Assembly: GCA_946480445.1 (NCBI GenBank)
Contig: CAMLJN010000010.1
Coordinates: 81,112-145,111 of the forward strand
Length of the DNA stretch: 64,000 nt
Direction: 5' to 3'
Origin: an uncultured Buttiauxella sp.
Lineage (GTDB): Bacteria > Pseudomonadota > Gammaproteobacteria > Enterobacterales > Enterobacteriaceae
The translations under genes and the position numbers were made by a program. Shown piece by piece: positions 51,256 to 62,786 of this stretch. Numbering within the stretch: the first letter of the stretch is position 1; each line of letters starts with the position of its first letter. The notes below the pieces were generated by a model, which was not told the DNA's origin, made no database searches, and saw nothing but the letters and a program-made list of their open reading frames with translations.

Positions 51256-52887
51256 CTAGTATTCATCCCTTTCGTCATCTTCCTCAGATTGCTCAAGCAC
51301 GCTGTAGGCCACCGCACAAAACAGTGAGTTCAGGCGTTTCATATCGCCCAGCAGGCCGAGGTGCAGCGAGCTGGTTTCAATGCTTTGCACGTTTTGCTGG
51401 TGCAGGCGGTCAACGTGCGCATGCGAGAAACGGCGGTTCATGATACGGAAGCGATGCTTGTTGCGGCGCAGGCGGCGTGCGCTGGTCACGTCCGCCGAGA
51501 AGAATACGGACAGGCTGAGCTTCAGATTGCTGGTCAGCTGTTGCAGCAGATTATCCAGCTCTGTCAGCCCATCAGGGGAAAACGCCCGGCGCGCGGCCAG
51601 CGATTTATCCGCCACTTCACTGCCCATGCGCTCGATAATATCTGCCGCCTGCTCGAGGTTCAGCGACATTTCGATGATTTCCGCCCAGCGACGGGATTCG
51701 ATTTCCGCCAGGTCTTCTTTCTGCATCTGCGCCATATACAGCTTGATGGCGGTATAAAGCACGTCCACATCGTCGGCAAGCTTACGCAGCTCTTTTTCCT
51801 GGCGCGGCTCACCGTGCATCACCTTGCTCCAGGTTTCCAGCATTTGCTCCAGCAAATCGCCCATGCGCAGCGTCTCGCGCGCGGCGTTTGACAGGCCAAG
51901 CGCAGGCGTATCCAGTGCCGTTGGGTCAAGATGTTTCGGCTTCATCCGCGCATCCACTTCCGGGGCCTCGCCGATCACTCGGCGGCAGAAACGCGCCATC
52001 GGTTCGGCAAACGGCACCATCGCCAGACAGCGAATCAGGTTGTAGAAGACGTGGAAATAGATCACCAGTTCGGATTCCGGTAACGGCAGTTTGTGCATCA
52101 GACTGGCAAGGATATGCACAAATGGCAGCACGATAAGGCTGCCCACCAGCTTAAACAGCAGGCTGCCCAGCGCGACACGACGAGCGGCAGCGTTGGCGGC
52201 GCTGTTGTTGATCATCGCCAGCAGACCGGAGCCAAGGTTTGCCCCGATAACCAGGCACAGCGCGACATCAAATGAAATCACGCCGGTTGAGGTCAGCGTG
52301 GCGGTCAACAGCACGGCGGCAAGGCTTGAGTAGCTGACGATGGCAAACATCGCGCCGATCAGCGCATCGAGCATAATATCGCCCGTCAGCGAGGCGAAAA
52401 TCACCTGTACGCCGGAAGCCTGAGTGATGGGCGTCACGGCGGCCACGATCAGCTCCAGCGCCTGCAAAATCAGCCCCAGCCCTATAGCCACGCGGCCCAG
52501 CTGTCCGGCTCGCGTTTGCTTGCGGCTCAGGAAGAAAATCACACCGATGAAAATCAGCAGCGGCGAAAGCCAGGACAGATCGAATGTCAGCACGCGCGCC
52601 ATCAGTGCCGTCCCTACGTCGGCGCCAAGCACGATGACAAGCGCAGGCGTCAACGCCACAAGGTCCTGGGCGACAAAAGAGGTCACCAACATGGTCGTGG
52701 CATTGCTGCTCTGTACGAGCGCGGTGACGCCTATGCCCGCACAGAATGCGAGAGGTTTTTTTTCAACACTGCGGCTAAGCACACTACGGAGATTAGCGCC
52801 GTAGACGCGCATGATACCGGTACGCACAATGTGTGTACCCCATACCAGTAGCGCCACCGCAGAAAGCAGATGCAGTAAAGTAAGCAC
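51256..52887 (-). CDS. yjbB: Na/Pi cotransporter family protein YjbB
   Basis: A 543-residue protein like E. coli YjbB. The first 300 residues hold two Na/Pi-cotransporter repeats with the QSSNATTMLVTSF type motif and its second copy near SYSSLAAVLLTATL. The C-terminal 200 residues form a PhoU-like helical domain. E. coli YjbB exports phosphate. The extreme C-terminus is acidic (EQSEEDDERDEY). An ATG at 52887 follows AGGAGAAAG. Confidence 0.93.
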   Translation of the reverse strand: MLTLLHLLSAVALLVWGTHIVRTGIMRVYGANLRSVLSRSVEKKPLAFCAGIGVTALVQSSNATTMLVTSFVAQDLVALTPALVIVLGADVGTALMARVLTFDLSWLSPLLIFIGVIFFLSRKQTRAGQLGRVAIGLGLILQALELIVAAVTPITQASGVQVIFASLTGDIMLDALIGAMFAIVSYSSLAAVLLTATLTSTGVISFDVALCLVIGANLGSGLLAMINNSAANAAARRVALGSLLFKLVGSLIVLPFVHILASLMHKLPLPESELVIYFHVFYNLIRCLAMVPFAEPMARFCRRVIGEAPEVDARMKPKHLDPTALDTPALGLSNAARETLRMGDLLEQMLETWSKVMHGEPRQEKELRKLADDVDVLYTAIKLYMAQMQKEDLAEIESRRWAEIIEMSLNLEQAADIIERMGSEVADKSLAARRAFSPDGLTELDNLLQQLTSNLKLSLSVFFSADVTSARRLRRNKHRFRIMNRRFSHAHVDRLHQQNVQSIETSSLHLGLLGDMKRLNSLFCAVAYSVLEQSEEDDERDEY

Positions 52888-53034
52888 TCTTTCTCCTGGT
52901 CAGTTTTAGTGGATAAATTCCTTCACTTTCCAGTATATACGGATTAGCAGCAATTAAACGTTTCAGGGTGTAATGAGGGTTTTACTCCGCCCCTTTCTCA
53001 GGAGAAGCAGGGAAACGGGGGTGAAGGGGGTTTT

Positions 53035-53064
53035 CCCTACCTTCTTCCGGGGAAGAAGGTAGGG
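53035..53064. repeat. Perfect 14-bp hairpin downstream of metH
   Basis: CCCTACCTTCTTCC / GGAAGAAGGTAGGG with a two-base spacer, 18 bases after the metH stop. On the minus strand it is followed by AAAACCCCC, not T, so it is not a standard terminator. Confidence 0.75.
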
Positions 53065-53082
53065 ACATGGACATTCGAGCGC

Positions 53083-56000
53083 TTAATCGGCGTCGTAGCC
53101 CAAATTTGGCGCAAGCCAGCGCTCAACATCGGTAACAGACATCCCTTTGCGGCGAGCATAGTCCTCAACCTGATCGCGTTGAATCTGCGCTACGGCATAG
53201 TATTTGCTGTCCGGATGGCTGAAGTACCAGCCGGACACCGATGCGCCCGGCCACATGGCATACGACTCGGTCAGCTTCATGCCGATCACGTTTTCCACGT
53301 CCAGCAGCGACCAGATGGTGGCTTTCTCCGTGTGTTCCGGGCAGGCCGGATAGCCCGGGGCCGGACGAATACCCTGGTAATTCTCGCGGATCAGCTCTTC
53401 GTTGCTGAGGTTTTCCGTTGGCGCATAGCCCCAGTAAACCTTACGTACGCGTTCGTGCAGATATTCCGCGAAGGCTTCCGCCAGGCGGTCAGCAATCGCC
53501 TTCACCATGATTTTGTTGTAATCATCGTGCTGCGCCTCAAAGGCTTCCGCCAGCGCGTCTTCCTCCATCCCGCCCGTGACGGCGAAAGCGCCGATATAGT
53601 CGGCTTTACCGCTGTGCTTTGGCGCCACAAAGTCGGCCAGACAATAGTTTGCAAAGCCCACTTTTTCCGTCTGCTGGCGCAGATGGTGCGCGACGGTTTT
53701 CACACGGGTACGCGACTCGTCGCTATAAATTTCAATATCGTCGTCCACGCGGTTGGCCGGGAACAGACCCACCACACCACGCGGATTCAGGGATTTCTCT
53801 GCGTGCAGTTTATCGAGCATCTCGTTGGCATCTTTAAACAGGCGCTGCGCCTCTTCACCCACCACGTCATCTTCCAGGATGCGCGGATATTTTCCAGCCA
53901 GCGACCACGTCATAAAGAACGGCGTCCAGTCGATGTAGTTGCGCAGCGTTTCAATGCTGGCGGTGACTTCCTGCACGCCCAGGCGATGGGCGACCGGCGG
54001 GGTATAGCTCGCCCAGTCGAAGGCCAGATCGTTTTCACGCGCGGCCTGAAGCGTAACCGGCGGCGTGCGTGGTTTCTTGCGCGCATGCTGGGTGCGAACG
54101 GTTTCATACTCTTTGCGGGTTCGGGCCACAAAATCATCGTACTGCGTAGCCGAAAGCAGCGAGGAAACCACGCCAACAGTGCGCGAGGCGTTTTGCACGT
54201 ATACCGTCGGGCCGCTGTAGTTCTGCTCGATTTTCACCGCCGTATGGGCTTTAGAGGTTGTCGCCCCGCCAATCAGCAGCGGCAGCGTAAAGCCCTGGCG
54301 TTCCATCTCTTTGGCCACGTTGACCATTTCATCAAGCGACGGAGTAATAAGCCCGGACAGGCCAATAATATCGGCCCCAACTTCACGGGCGGTTTTCAGA
54401 ATTTTTTCGCCCGGTACCATGACGCCGAGGTCAATGATTTCGTAGTTATTACACTGGAGCACCACGCCAACGATGTTTTTGCCGATGTCGTGAACATCAC
54501 CTTTCACCGTCGCCAGCACGATCTTACCGTTGGTGGAGCCTTTCTCTTTGCTGGCTTCGATGTACGGCTCCAGATAAGCCACAGCCTGTTTCATTACGCG
54601 GGCGGATTTTACCACCTGCGGCAGGAACATTTTGCCCTCCCCGAACAGGTCACCGACCACATTCATGCCGTCCATCAGCGGGCCTTCTATCACCTGAATC
54701 GGGCGCTCAGCCTGCTGACGGGCTTCTTCTGTATCGAGTTCAATAAACTCGGTGATGCCTTTTACCAGCGAATACTCCAGGCGTTTATTAACGTCCCAGG
54801 TGCGCCACTCTGCCTGCTGAGCATTGGCCGCATCGTCACTTTTGCTGCCACGATACTTTTCGGCCAGTTCAAGCAGGCGTTCCGTCCCGTCTTCACGACG
54901 ATTCAGAATCACGTCTTCTACCGCATCACGCAGCTCGCTGGAGAGATCGTCATAGATCGCCAGCTGTCCGGCGTTAACGATCCCCATGTCCATGCCGTTA
55001 CGGATGGCGTAGTACAGAAAAACCGCGTGAATCGCCTCGCGTACCGGATCGTTGCCACGGAAAGAGAACGAAACGTTCGACACGCCGCCGGAAATCATCG
55101 CATGCGGCAGCTCGCGTTTAATATCTTCACACGCGCCGATAAAGTCCTGCGCGTAGTTGTTGTGCTCCTCGATACCCGTGGCGACAGCAAAAATATTCGG
55201 ATCAAAAATAATATCTTCCGGCGGGAAGCCGACTTCTTCGGTGAGGATTTTGTAAGCGCGGCGGCAGATTTCAATTTTACGTTCGCGGGTATCGGCCTGG
55301 CCCACTTCGTCAAAGGCCATCACCACCATGGCAGCGCCGTAGCGACGCACCAGCTTCGCATGATGAATAAAAGGCTCAACCCCTTCTTTCATGGAGATAG
55401 AGTTAACGATGCCCTTACCCTGAATGCATTTGAGGCCTTTTTCGATGACCTCCCACTTCGAGGAGTCGATCATGATCGGCACGCGGGCGATGTCCGGCTC
55501 GCCCGCAATCAGATTCAGGAAGCGCACCATCGCCGCTTCGGCATCGAGCATCCCTTCATCCATATTGATGTCGATGATTTGTGCGCCGCTCTCAACCTGC
55601 TGCAACGCCACTTCCAGCGCTTCGTTGTATTTTTCTTCTTTGATCAGACGCTTAAATTTAGCCGAGCCGGTCACGTTGGTACGTTCACCGACGTTCACAA
55701 ACAGGCTGTCCGCGCCGATATTCAGCGGCTCAAGACCCGCAAGGCGACAGGCGACCGGCAGCTCGGGCAGTTTACGCGGAGCCACTCCCTCCACCGCTTT
55801 GCTCATCGCCGCAATGTGCTCCGGCGTGGTGCCGCAGCAGCCGCCGACGATATTCAGGAAACCCGCATGCGCCCATTCGCCAATCTGCTGTGCCATGGTG
55901 TCGGCATCCAGATCGTATTCGCCAAAGGCATTTGGCAGCCCGGCGTTCGGGTGAGCGGTAACATAGCATTCCGCAATACGCGAAAGCTCAGCGACATACT

Positions 56001-56766
56001 GGCGCAGTTCGTCCGGCCCCAGCGCACAGTTCAGCCCAAAGCTCAGCGCATCGGCATGGCGCAGCGAATTATAGAACGCCTCGGTGGTTTGCCCGGATAG
56101 CGTGCGGCCCGAAGCATCGGTGATGGTGCCAGAAATCATAATGGGCAGATCGACGCCCAGCGCTTCAAACTCGGCCTTAACGGCAAAAATAGCTGCTTTG
56201 GCGTTCAGGGTATCGAACACCGTTTCAATCATGATCAGGTCGACGCCACCTTCCACCAGCGCGCGCGTGGACTCACGATAAGCGGCAACCAGCTCATCAA
56301 AGGTCACATTGCGGAACGCCGGATCGTTTACGTCCGGGGAAATGGAGGCGGTGCGGTTAGTCGGGCCTAATACGCCTGCCACGTAGCGTGGTTTTTCAGG
56401 CGTGCGTGCCGTCCACTCGTCGGCGCAGGCTCGTGCAAGCTTTGCGGCTTCGTAGTTAATTTCCGCCGACAGGGATTCCATCTGGTAATCCGCCATCGCG
56501 ATGGTCGTTGAGTTGAAGGTGTTGGTTTCGACGATGTCGGCACCCGCTTCAAAGTAGGCATAGTGAATTGCGGCAATGATTTCCGGCTTGCTGAGCACCA
56601 GCAGGTCATTGTTTCCTTTCAGGTCACACGGCCAGTCTGCAAAGCGAACGCCGCGAAAATCTCCCTCTTCAAGGCGGTAGCTCTGGATCATGGTCCCCAT
56701 CCCACCATCCAGCACCAGAATGCGTTTCGTTAACTGCTGCTGCAATTGCTCTACTTTGTTGCTCAA
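53083..56766 (-). CDS. metH: Cobalamin-dependent methionine synthase
   Basis: A 1227-residue enzyme, the same length as E. coli MetH, moving methyl from methyltetrahydrofolate to homocysteine. In order: homocysteine domain (about 1-330, zinc cysteines in GLNCALGP and GGCCGTTP), folate domain (about 355-615), cap and B12 domain (about 650-895, with the cobalt-ligand His in [13 protein letters not shown]), and S-adenosylmethionine activation domain (about 900-1227, with [12 protein letters not shown]). I start at a TTG (56766) reading as [11 protein letters not shown] after the initiator, preceded by GGGAG, since it matches the E. coli start; ATGs upstream would add unrelated residues. Long opposite-strand frames here are shadows. 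Confidence 0.97.
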   Translation of the reverse strand: MSNKVEQLQQQLTKRILVLDGGMGTMIQSYRLEEGDFRGVRFADWPCDLKGNNDLLVLSKPEIIAAIHYAYFEAGADIVETNTFNSTTIAMADYQMESLSAEINYEAAKLARACADEWTARTPEKPRYVAGVLGPTNRTASISPDVNDPAFRNVTFDELVAAYRESTRALVEGGVDLIMIETVFDTLNAKAAIFAVKAEFEALGVDLPIMISGTITDASGRTLSGQTTEAFYNSLRHADALSFGLNCALGPDELRQYVAELSRIAECYVTAHPNAGLPNAFGEYDLDADTMAQQIGEWAHAGFLNIVGGCCGTTPEHIAAMSKAVEGVAPRKLPELPVACRLAGLEPLNIGADSLFVNVGERTNVTGSAKFKRLIKEEKYNEALEVALQQVESGAQIIDINMDEGMLDAEAAMVRFLNLIAGEPDIARVPIMIDSSKWEVIEKGLKCIQGKGIVNSISMKEGVEPFIHHAKLVRRYGAAMVVMAFDEVGQADTRERKIEICRRAYKILTEEVGFPPEDIIFDPNIFAVATGIEEHNNYAQDFIGACEDIKRELPHAMISGGVSNVSFSFRGNDPVREAIHAVFLYYAIRNGMDMGIVNAGQLAIYDDLSSELRDAVEDVILNRREDGTERLLELAEKYRGSKSDDAANAQQAEWRTWDVNKRLEYSLVKGITEFIELDTEEARQQAERPIQVIEGPLMDGMNVVGDLFGEGKMFLPQVVKSARVMKQAVAYLEPYIEASKEKGSTNGKIVLATVKGDVHDIGKNIVGVVLQCNNYEIIDLGVMVPGEKILKTAREVGADIIGLSGLITPSLDEMVNVAKEMERQGFTLPLLIGGATTSKAHTAVKIEQNYSGPTVYVQNASRTVGVVSSLLSATQYDDFVARTRKEYETVRTQHARKKPRTPPVTLQAARENDLAFDWASYTPPVAHRLGVQEVTASIETLRNYIDWTPFFMTWSLAGKYPRILEDDVVGEEAQRLFKDANEMLDKLHAEKSLNPRGVVGLFPANRVDDDIEIYSDESRTRVKTVAHHLRQQTEKVGFANYCLADFVAPKHSGKADYIGAFAVTGGMEEDALAEAFEAQHDDYNKIMVKAIADRLAEAFAEYLHERVRKVYWGYAPTENLSNEELIRENYQGIRPAPGYPACPEHTEKATIWSLLDVENVIGMKLTESYAMWPGASVSGWYFSHPDSKYYAVAQIQRDQVEDYARRKGMSVTDVERWLAPNLGYDAD

Positions 56767-56921
56767 CTCAGGCTCCCGAATACAAAACGTATAAAAACGG
56801 CGAAAAGGCCAGCAAACCATACTGGCATAAGTTGATCGCCACTCAAAGCGGTGAAACATGAGACATCTTCACCTGACTGATCCGATGAGTCTGATGCAGG
56901 TTGCATTATCGCCAAATAAAA

Positions 56922-56936
56922 CGAAAATGATTTCCA
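56922..56936. promoter_or_regulatory. IclR box upstream of iclR
   Basis: CGAAAATGATTTCCA resembles the IclR consensus TGGAAATNATTTCCA, 24 bases before the iclR ATG, as expected for autorepression. Confidence 0.6.
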
Positions 56937-56960
56937 CGATATGAAAAAAGGAGTCAGGTT

Positions 56961-57794
56961 ATGGTCGCTGCCCTTCCCGCTAAACGTGGCAAGAAACCTC
57001 GCGTTGCCGCCCCCGCAGCCCCTCAGCCGACGGGGCAGGTGCAGTCGCTGACTCGCGGCCTGAAGCTGCTTGAATGGATTGCCGAATCTCACGGCAGCGT
57101 CGCCCTGACCGAGCTTGCCCAGCAGGCTGGCTTGCCTAACTCCACCACCCACCGCCTTCTCACCACCATGCAGCAGCTTGGCTTTGTACGCCAGATTGGC
57201 GATCTCGGCCACTGGACGATTGGCGCCCATGCTTTTGTGGTTGGCAGCAGCTTCCTGCAAAGCCGCAATCTGCTGGCCATTGTTCATCCGATGTTGCGCA
57301 AGCTGATGGAGGATTCCGGCGAGACGGTTAACCTCGCCGTGCTGGATCACAGCGATCATCAGGCGATTATTATCGATCAGGTGCAGTGCACACAGCTGAT
57401 GCGTATGTCTGCCCCCATTGGTGGGAAACTGCCGATGCACGCCTCAGGCGCCGGGAAGGTGTTTCTCGCTAACCTGAACGAAAATGAAGTGGCCACGCTG
57501 CTGCACCGTAAAGGGCTGCACAGCTACACGCCGGCAACGCTGACTTCGCCGCTGCACCTGAAAGAAGACTTAGCCCAGACGCGCAAACGAGGCTATTCCT
57601 TTGATGATGAAGAGCACGCGCTGGGGCTGCGCTGTCTGGCCGCCTGTATCTACGACGAACATCATGAACCTTTTGCTGCCATTTCCATCTCTGGCCCTAT
57701 TTCACGCATTACCGACGACCGTGTAACCGAACTCGGCGCGCTGGTGATTAAAGCCGCAAAAGAGATTACCCAGGCCTACGGCGGCGGGCGTTAA
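56961..57794 (+). CDS. iclR: Acetate operon repressor IclR
   Basis: A 277-residue repressor of aceBAK (E. coli 274). A basic N-terminal arm, winged HTH at about 30-90 ([20 protein letters not shown]) and an effector domain (about 105-270) with [17 protein letters not shown] and [20 protein letters not shown]. Glyoxylate and pyruvate modulate it in E. coli. It is convergent with aceK and overlaps its stop by four bases. E. coli K-12 has arpA nearby; it is absent here. Confidence 0.97.
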   Translation: MVAALPAKRGKKPRVAAPAAPQPTGQVQSLTRGLKLLEWIAESHGSVALTELAQQAGLPNSTTHRLLTTMQQLGFVRQIGDLGHWTIGAHAFVVGSSFLQSRNLLAIVHPMLRKLMEDSGETVNLAVLDHSDHQAIIIDQVQCTQLMRMSAPIGGKLPMHASGAGKVFLANLNENEVATLLHRKGLHSYTPATLTSPLHLKEDLAQTRKRGYSFDDEEHALGLRCLAACIYDEHHEPFAAISISGPISRITDDRVTELGALVIKAAKEITQAYGGGR

Positions 57795-59533
57795 CCCGCC
57801 TGTTTCAGCTCACCATAGCGCTGGCTGAAACGCTGGCGTCTTCGATAGGCAAAGACATCTTCTACGTGCCCGCCGCGGATGCGTTCCTGTAGCGCACGCC
57901 AGAAATCAGCCCTGAAGAGATCGCCATGCATTTCATCAAATAGCGGGCGGATGCGCGGGTCAGCGCAAAGATAGTGGCGAAACTCCTCGGGGAAAACGTC
58001 CCCCGGTGAGACGCTGTACCAGGGCTCGGCGGACATTTCGTCCTCCGGGTAGCGCGGCGGCGGAATGTCGCGGAAATTCACTTCCGTCATATAACAAATT
58101 TCATCGTAATCGTAGAACACCACGCGCCCGTGCCGGGTCACGCCAAAGTTCTTGAACAGCATGTCACCCGGAAAGATATTGGCTGCCGCAAGCTGGCGGA
58201 TCGCATTGCCGTATTCTTCAACGGCATCGCGAAGCTGTTGGCCCTCCACGCTTTCAAGCCACAGATTGAGCGGCACCATGCGGCGCTCAATATAGAGATG
58301 GCTGATGACGATACGGTCGCCGAGGTCGGTCAATTTCTCCGGCACTTCTTCGTACAGTAACGCCAACAGCGGCGCACTTATCTGACTCTTTTGCAGAACA
58401 AAATTTTCAAACTCCTGGGTGTCTGCCATGCGCCCTACACGGTCATGCTCTTTAACCAGCTGATAGCAGGCGCGTACGCGCTCGGCGGTGACTTCTTTTT
58501 GCGGAGCAAACTTGTCTTTAATCACTTTGAACACACGGTCAAAACCGGGCAGCGTGAAAACCAGCATCACCATGCCGCGTATGCCCGGTGCCTCAATAAA
58601 CTGCTCGTCGGTTGTCGAGAGGTAGGTCAGGTATTCCCGGAAACTTTCCGTTTTACCGTGCTTCTGGCAGCCAATAGTCATATACAGCTCGGCGGTAGTT
58701 TTACCGGGCAGTAATTCGCGCAGCCACTCGACAAGCGCTGCGGGCAGCGGCGCATAAACCATAAAGTAAGAGCGGGCAAAACCGAACACGATACTGGCTT
58801 CAGCCGTGCTGGTCAGGCAGGTATCCACGACCAGAAGCCCCTCATCCGTGCGGTGCAGAGGCAATAAAAACGGCACTTTTCCACCCGGCAATATCAGTTT
58901 GCCAACCAGCCAGGCCGCTTTGTTACGATAGAAAAGCTCATTGGCCACTTCCAGATGGGCGCAGCGCAGCGCATCGCTGCCGAAAGTCTCCGTGAGATGG
59001 GCAACGATGTAACCCGCATCCCGGTTTAAATCCTGCCACGGCAGGCGCAGCGGTAAATCACTCAGCATCGCTATCAGTAAAGACTGCCAGCCACGCTCAG
59101 GGATAAAGGTTTTCGACAGCGGACGGGGAATCGTGCGGAAGCGCCCTTCAGCCTGGGAGCTAAAAACAAAAAGCCGCTCGGGAGAAAGCGAGCGGTGGTC
59201 AAATAACCGGCAATAGACAGAGTTAAAAAAACTCTCGGCAATTTCAAAGCGAGGGTAATCAGGTAATAAACTGGTGTACTGCGCCTTCACGCGCAGCAAA
59301 AAATCCGCATCGGTGTTTTGCCCCTCCGTGATACAGCGAAGCTGTTCCACAACCAGCCCGACGTGATGATCGTAGAGGTGGATCCTGCTTTTCATCGCCT
59401 GCTGGACGGCATGCCAGTCCGCCTGCTCAAAGCGCTGCTGCGCCCCGGCCGTGATCTCCAGAAAACGGCCATACTGCGCGTCAAATCCCTGGAGGATGGT
59501 GTGCGCGATTAACAGTTCCAGCCTGAGCGACAT
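57791..59533 (-). CDS. aceK: Isocitrate dehydrogenase kinase/phosphatase
   Basis: A 580-residue bifunctional enzyme (E. coli 578) that phosphorylates isocitrate dehydrogenase to divert carbon to the glyoxylate shunt and dephosphorylates it again. The regulatory N-terminal half is followed by a kinase-like domain (about 315-575) with the ATP-loop region [20 protein letters not shown], the catalytic region [20 protein letters not shown] and [15 protein letters not shown]. Last gene of aceBAK, separated from aceA by a strong hairpin. Confidence 0.96.
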   Translation of the reverse strand: MSLRLELLIAHTILQGFDAQYGRFLEITAGAQQRFEQADWHAVQQAMKSRIHLYDHHVGLVVEQLRCITEGQNTDADFLLRVKAQYTSLLPDYPRFEIAESFFNSVYCRLFDHRSLSPERLFVFSSQAEGRFRTIPRPLSKTFIPERGWQSLLIAMLSDLPLRLPWQDLNRDAGYIVAHLTETFGSDALRCAHLEVANELFYRNKAAWLVGKLILPGGKVPFLLPLHRTDEGLLVVDTCLTSTAEASIVFGFARSYFMVYAPLPAALVEWLRELLPGKTTAELYMTIGCQKHGKTESFREYLTYLSTTDEQFIEAPGIRGMVMLVFTLPGFDRVFKVIKDKFAPQKEVTAERVRACYQLVKEHDRVGRMADTQEFENFVLQKSQISAPLLALLYEEVPEKLTDLGDRIVISHLYIERRMVPLNLWLESVEGQQLRDAVEEYGNAIRQLAAANIFPGDMLFKNFGVTRHGRVVFYDYDEICYMTEVNFRDIPPPRYPEDEMSAEPWYSVSPGDVFPEEFRHYLCADPRIRPLFDEMHGDLFRADFWRALQERIRGGHVEDVFAYRRRQRFSQRYGELKQAG

Positions 59534-59564
59534 AGGCTTCTCCCGATAGGATTTACACCCTTAT

Positions 59565-59592
59565 CTCAACCTCTCCGCCGGGAGAGGTTGAG
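59565..59592. repeat. Perfect 12-bp hairpin between aceA and aceK
   Basis: CTCAACCTCTCC / GGAGAGGTTGAG with a 4-base loop. In E. coli the same gap holds REP sequences that help make AceK much scarcer than AceA; this hairpin could play the same part. Confidence 0.75.
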
Positions 59593-59604
59593 GACTGAGG
59601 ATAA

Positions 59605-60912
59605 TCAGAACTGGTCTTCTTCCGTCGATCCGGTCAGCGCGGTGACTGAAGAAGCGCCGCCCTGAATGATCGTCGTCACACGGTCAAAGTACCCGGTTCC
59701 CACTTCCTGCTGATGAGAGACAAAGGTATAACCTTCTGGCGCGGCGGCAAACTCAGGCTGCTGCACTTTTTCCACATAGTGCTTCATACCTTCGCCCTGC
59801 GCGTAGGCATGAGCCAGGTCAAACATGTTGAACCACATGCTGTGAATGCCTGCCAGGGTAATGAACTGGTATTTGTAGCCCATCGCCGACAGCTCCTGCT
59901 GGAACGAAGCGATGGTTTTATCGTCGAGGTTTTTCTTCCAGTTAAAGGAAGGGGAGCAGTTATAAGCCAGCAGTTTACCCGGGAATCTGGCATGGATGGC
60001 CTCCGCGAAACGACGAGCCTGGTCAAGGTCTGGCTTAGAGGTTTCGCACCACACGAGGTCAGCATATGGCGCATAGGCCAGCCCACGGCTAATGGCCTGC
60101 TCAATGCCCGCACGGGTACGATAGAATCCTTCCTGGGTGCGTTCGCCGGTAATAAATTCGCGGTCATATTCATCGCAGTCGGAAGTGATTAGGTCAGCCG
60201 CGTCGGCATCGGTACGCGCAATTAGCAGAGTCGGCACGCCCATAACGTCAGCGGCCAGGCGCGCAGCTACCAGTTTCTGAATCGCTTCCTGAGTCGGTAC
60301 CAGTACCTTGCCGCCCATATGGCCGCACTTCTTCACGGAAGCCAGCTGGTCTTCAAAGTGCACCGCCGCGGCCCCTGCCTGAATCATGGATTTCATCAGC
60401 TCAAACGCATTTAGTACGCCGCCAAAGCCCGCTTCCGCATCCGCCACGATCGGCAGGAAATAATCCACATAACGCGGATCGCCCGGTTCTATATTCGATG
60501 CCCACTGGATCTGATCGGCGCGACGGAAGGTGTTGTTGATCCGATCGACAACGGCCGGCACCGAGTTTGCCGGATAAAGCGATTGATCCGGATACATGCT
60601 GGAAGCAAGGTTGGCATCTGCCGCCACCTGCCAGCCAGAGAGATAGATGGCCTCAATACCCGCTTTTGCCTGCTGTAATGCCTGCCCGCCGGTAAGCGCG
60701 CCGAGGCTGTTGATGTATCCCTTTTTCGATTCGCCGTGCAACAAACGCCACATCCGCGCCGCGCCATTTTGCGCCAGCGTGCATTCAGGGTTAACCGAGC
60801 CGCGCAGCTTAACGACTTCTTCCGCCGTGTAAGGGCGCTTGATGCCTTCCCAGCGAGGTTGCGTCCAGTCTTTTTGTAATTGTTCTATTTGTTGGGTACG
60901 TGAGGCTTTCAT
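59605..60912 (-). CDS. aceA: Isocitrate lyase
   Basis: A 435-residue enzyme (E. coli 434) splitting isocitrate to glyoxylate and succinate. The catalytic cysteine is in [27 protein letters not shown] and [15 protein letters not shown] are also intact. Middle gene of aceBAK, 30 bases after aceB. Confidence 0.98.
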   Translation of the reverse strand: MKASRTQQIEQLQKDWTQPRWEGIKRPYTAEEVVKLRGSVNPECTLAQNGAARMWRLLHGESKKGYINSLGALTGGQALQQAKAGIEAIYLSGWQVAADANLASSMYPDQSLYPANSVPAVVDRINNTFRRADQIQWASNIEPGDPRYVDYFLPIVADAEAGFGGVLNAFELMKSMIQAGAAAVHFEDQLASVKKCGHMGGKVLVPTQEAIQKLVAARLAADVMGVPTLLIARTDADAADLITSDCDEYDREFITGERTQEGFYRTRAGIEQAISRGLAYAPYADLVWCETSKPDLDQARRFAEAIHARFPGKLLAYNCSPSFNWKKNLDDKTIASFQQELSAMGYKYQFITLAGIHSMWFNMFDLAHAYAQGEGMKHYVEKVQQPEFAAAPEGYTFVSHQQEVGTGYFDRVTTIIQGGASSVTALTGSTEEDQF

Positions 60913-60942
60913 GGCAGATGCTCCTTATTATGTTCGTAGGGT

Positions 60943-62541
60943 TCAGGCAAGCAGGCGGTAGCCCGGCAGCGTCAGGAAGTCGATAAGCGTGTCGGAGGTG
61001 GTTATCTGTTCCATCAGACGGGCGGCTTCATCGAAGCGTCCCTGGCTAAAGCGTCCTTCTCCCAGCTCGTCCTGAATCACCAGCATTTCTTCAGCCAGCA
61101 TCTGACGGAACAGGGCCTTTGTGACCGTCTGACCATTGCTCAGTGATTTTTCGTGATGGATCCACTGCCAGATTGAGGTTCGTGATATTTCGGCCGTCGC
61201 GGCATCTTCCATCAGGCCGTAGATGGGCACACAGCCGTTACCGGAAATCCATGCCTCAATGTATTGCACGGCAACGCGGATATTCGCGCGCATACCTTCT
61301 TCGGTGCGCTCACCAGGGCAAGGCTCCAGCAGCTGGGCTGCGGTAACAGGCGCATCCTGTTCGCGCAGAACCGACAACTGGTTATGTCTGTCGCCCAGGG
61401 CACCATTGAAAACGTCCATGACCACATCAGCCAGCCCCGGATGGGCAATCCAGGTGCCGTCGTGCCCGTTGGCGGCTTCCATTTGTTTGTCCGCCTTCAC
61501 TTTATTCAGCACCCAGTTGTTACGCACACTGTCTTTGCTGGGAATAAATGCAGCCATGCCGCCCATCGCAAAGGCGCCACGGCGGTGGCAGGTTTTGATC
61601 AGCAAACGCGAGTAAGCATTGAGGAAAGGCTTATCCATGGTGACGGACTGACGATCCGGCAGGACACGATCAGGGTGATTTTTCAGCGTCTTAATGTAGC
61701 TGAAGATGTAATCCCAGCGGCCGCAGTTCAGACCGACAATATGGTCGCGCAGCGCGTGCAGGATCTCATCCATCTGGAACACGGCAGGCAGCGTTTCAAT
61801 CAGCAACGTGGCTTTGATCGTGCCACGCGGCAGAGAAAAATGATCCTCAGTGAAACTGAAGACCTCACTCCACCAGGCCGCCTCCTGCCAGGATTGTGTT
61901 TTCGGCAGATAGAAATATGGACCGCTCCCTTTAGCCATCAGCGCCTCCACGTTGTGGAAGAAGTAGAGCGCAAAATCAAACAGGCTGCCGGGAATAGCCT
62001 CATTACGCCAGGTAACGTGTTTTTCCGGTAAATGCAGGCCACGAACGCGGCAAACCAGCACCGCAGGGTTCGGCTTTAACTGGTAAATCTTGCCCGCTTC
62101 GTTAGTCCAGCTAATTGTGCCGTTGATGGCATCGCGCAGGTTAATCTGGCCGTCGATCACTTTGCTCCAGCTCGGCGCCAGGGAATCCTCGAAATCTGCC
62201 ATAAAGACTTTAACGTTGGCATTCAGGGCATTGATCACCATTTTGCGTTCAACCGGCCCGGTGATCTCCACGCGGCGATCCAGCAGGTCGTCAGGAATCC
62301 CACGAATTGTCCAGTCACCTTCTCGAATGGAATGCGTTTCCGAAATAAAGTCTGGCAATTCTCCCGCGTCGATAGCGGCCTGCTGAGCGATGCGTGCAGC
62401 GAGCAGCTTATTTCGCTGCGGCGTAAAACGGGTGACTAGCTGGCTCAGAAACTCAACCGCATCAGGCGTCAGGATCTGTTTCTCCTGCTCTCCAAAAGGC
62501 TGGCTGAAGGCCAACTCTGCGCTAACTGTTTGTTGTGTCAT
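60943..62541 (-). CDS. aceB: Malate synthase A
   Basis: A 532-residue enzyme joining glyoxylate and acetyl-CoA to malate (E. coli 533). Motifs VKVFMADFEDSLAP, KATLLIETLPAVFQMDEILH and GRWDYIFSYIK are intact. The ATG at 62541 (MTQQTVSAELAFSQP) matches the E. coli start; the frame continues 19 codons upstream without conservation. First gene of aceBAK under the IclR operator at 62650. Confidence 0.97.
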   Translation of the reverse strand: MTQQTVSAELAFSQPFGEQEKQILTPDAVEFLSQLVTRFTPQRNKLLAARIAQQAAIDAGELPDFISETHSIREGDWTIRGIPDDLLDRRVEITGPVERKMVINALNANVKVFMADFEDSLAPSWSKVIDGQINLRDAINGTISWTNEAGKIYQLKPNPAVLVCRVRGLHLPEKHVTWRNEAIPGSLFDFALYFFHNVEALMAKGSGPYFYLPKTQSWQEAAWWSEVFSFTEDHFSLPRGTIKATLLIETLPAVFQMDEILHALRDHIVGLNCGRWDYIFSYIKTLKNHPDRVLPDRQSVTMDKPFLNAYSRLLIKTCHRRGAFAMGGMAAFIPSKDSVRNNWVLNKVKADKQMEAANGHDGTWIAHPGLADVVMDVFNGALGDRHNQLSVLREQDAPVTAAQLLEPCPGERTEEGMRANIRVAVQYIEAWISGNGCVPIYGLMEDAATAEISRTSIWQWIHHEKSLSNGQTVTKALFRQMLAEEMLVIQDELGEGRFSQGRFDEAARLMEQITTSDTLIDFLTLPGYRLLA

Positions 62542-62649
62542 CGAATTAATCCCCTCATCTTTTCCCGTGGATAAACCAAAGCCATCTGGTCCGGCCACTG
62601 TGCGGTTTTAGTGCAACAGAATTAAGACTACCCGATGATTTTTTAAAAT

Positions 62650-62664
62650 CAAAAATAATTTCCA
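62650..62664. promoter_or_regulatory. IclR box upstream of aceB
   Basis: CAAAAATAATTTCCA matches 12 of 15 bases of TGGAAATNATTTCCA, about 110 bases before aceB, within a very AT-rich region. Confidence 0.6.
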
Positions 62665-62743
62665 TTTTTAATTTAAATGATAATTATCTTATTGATTAAT
62701 ATGAGATTAAATTTTATTCGAGAGGAGAATTGATTTTTAGGCA

Positions 62744-62768
62744 ATAAAAAAGGCACCCGAGGGTGCCT
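62744..62768 (-). terminator. metA rho-independent terminator
   Basis: Perfect 8-bp stem AGGCACCC / GGGTGCCT (62751-62768), then a run of T on the minus strand, 18 bases after the metA stop. Confidence 0.92.
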
Positions 62769-62786
62769 GATATGCGGCTGAAACGT

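Noticed and set aside
53179..56100. A 973-codon open frame on the plus strand
   Set aside because: It lies entirely opposite metH, is rich in His, Arg and Phe and has no recognisable motif. It is an antisense shadow of a GC-rich gene.
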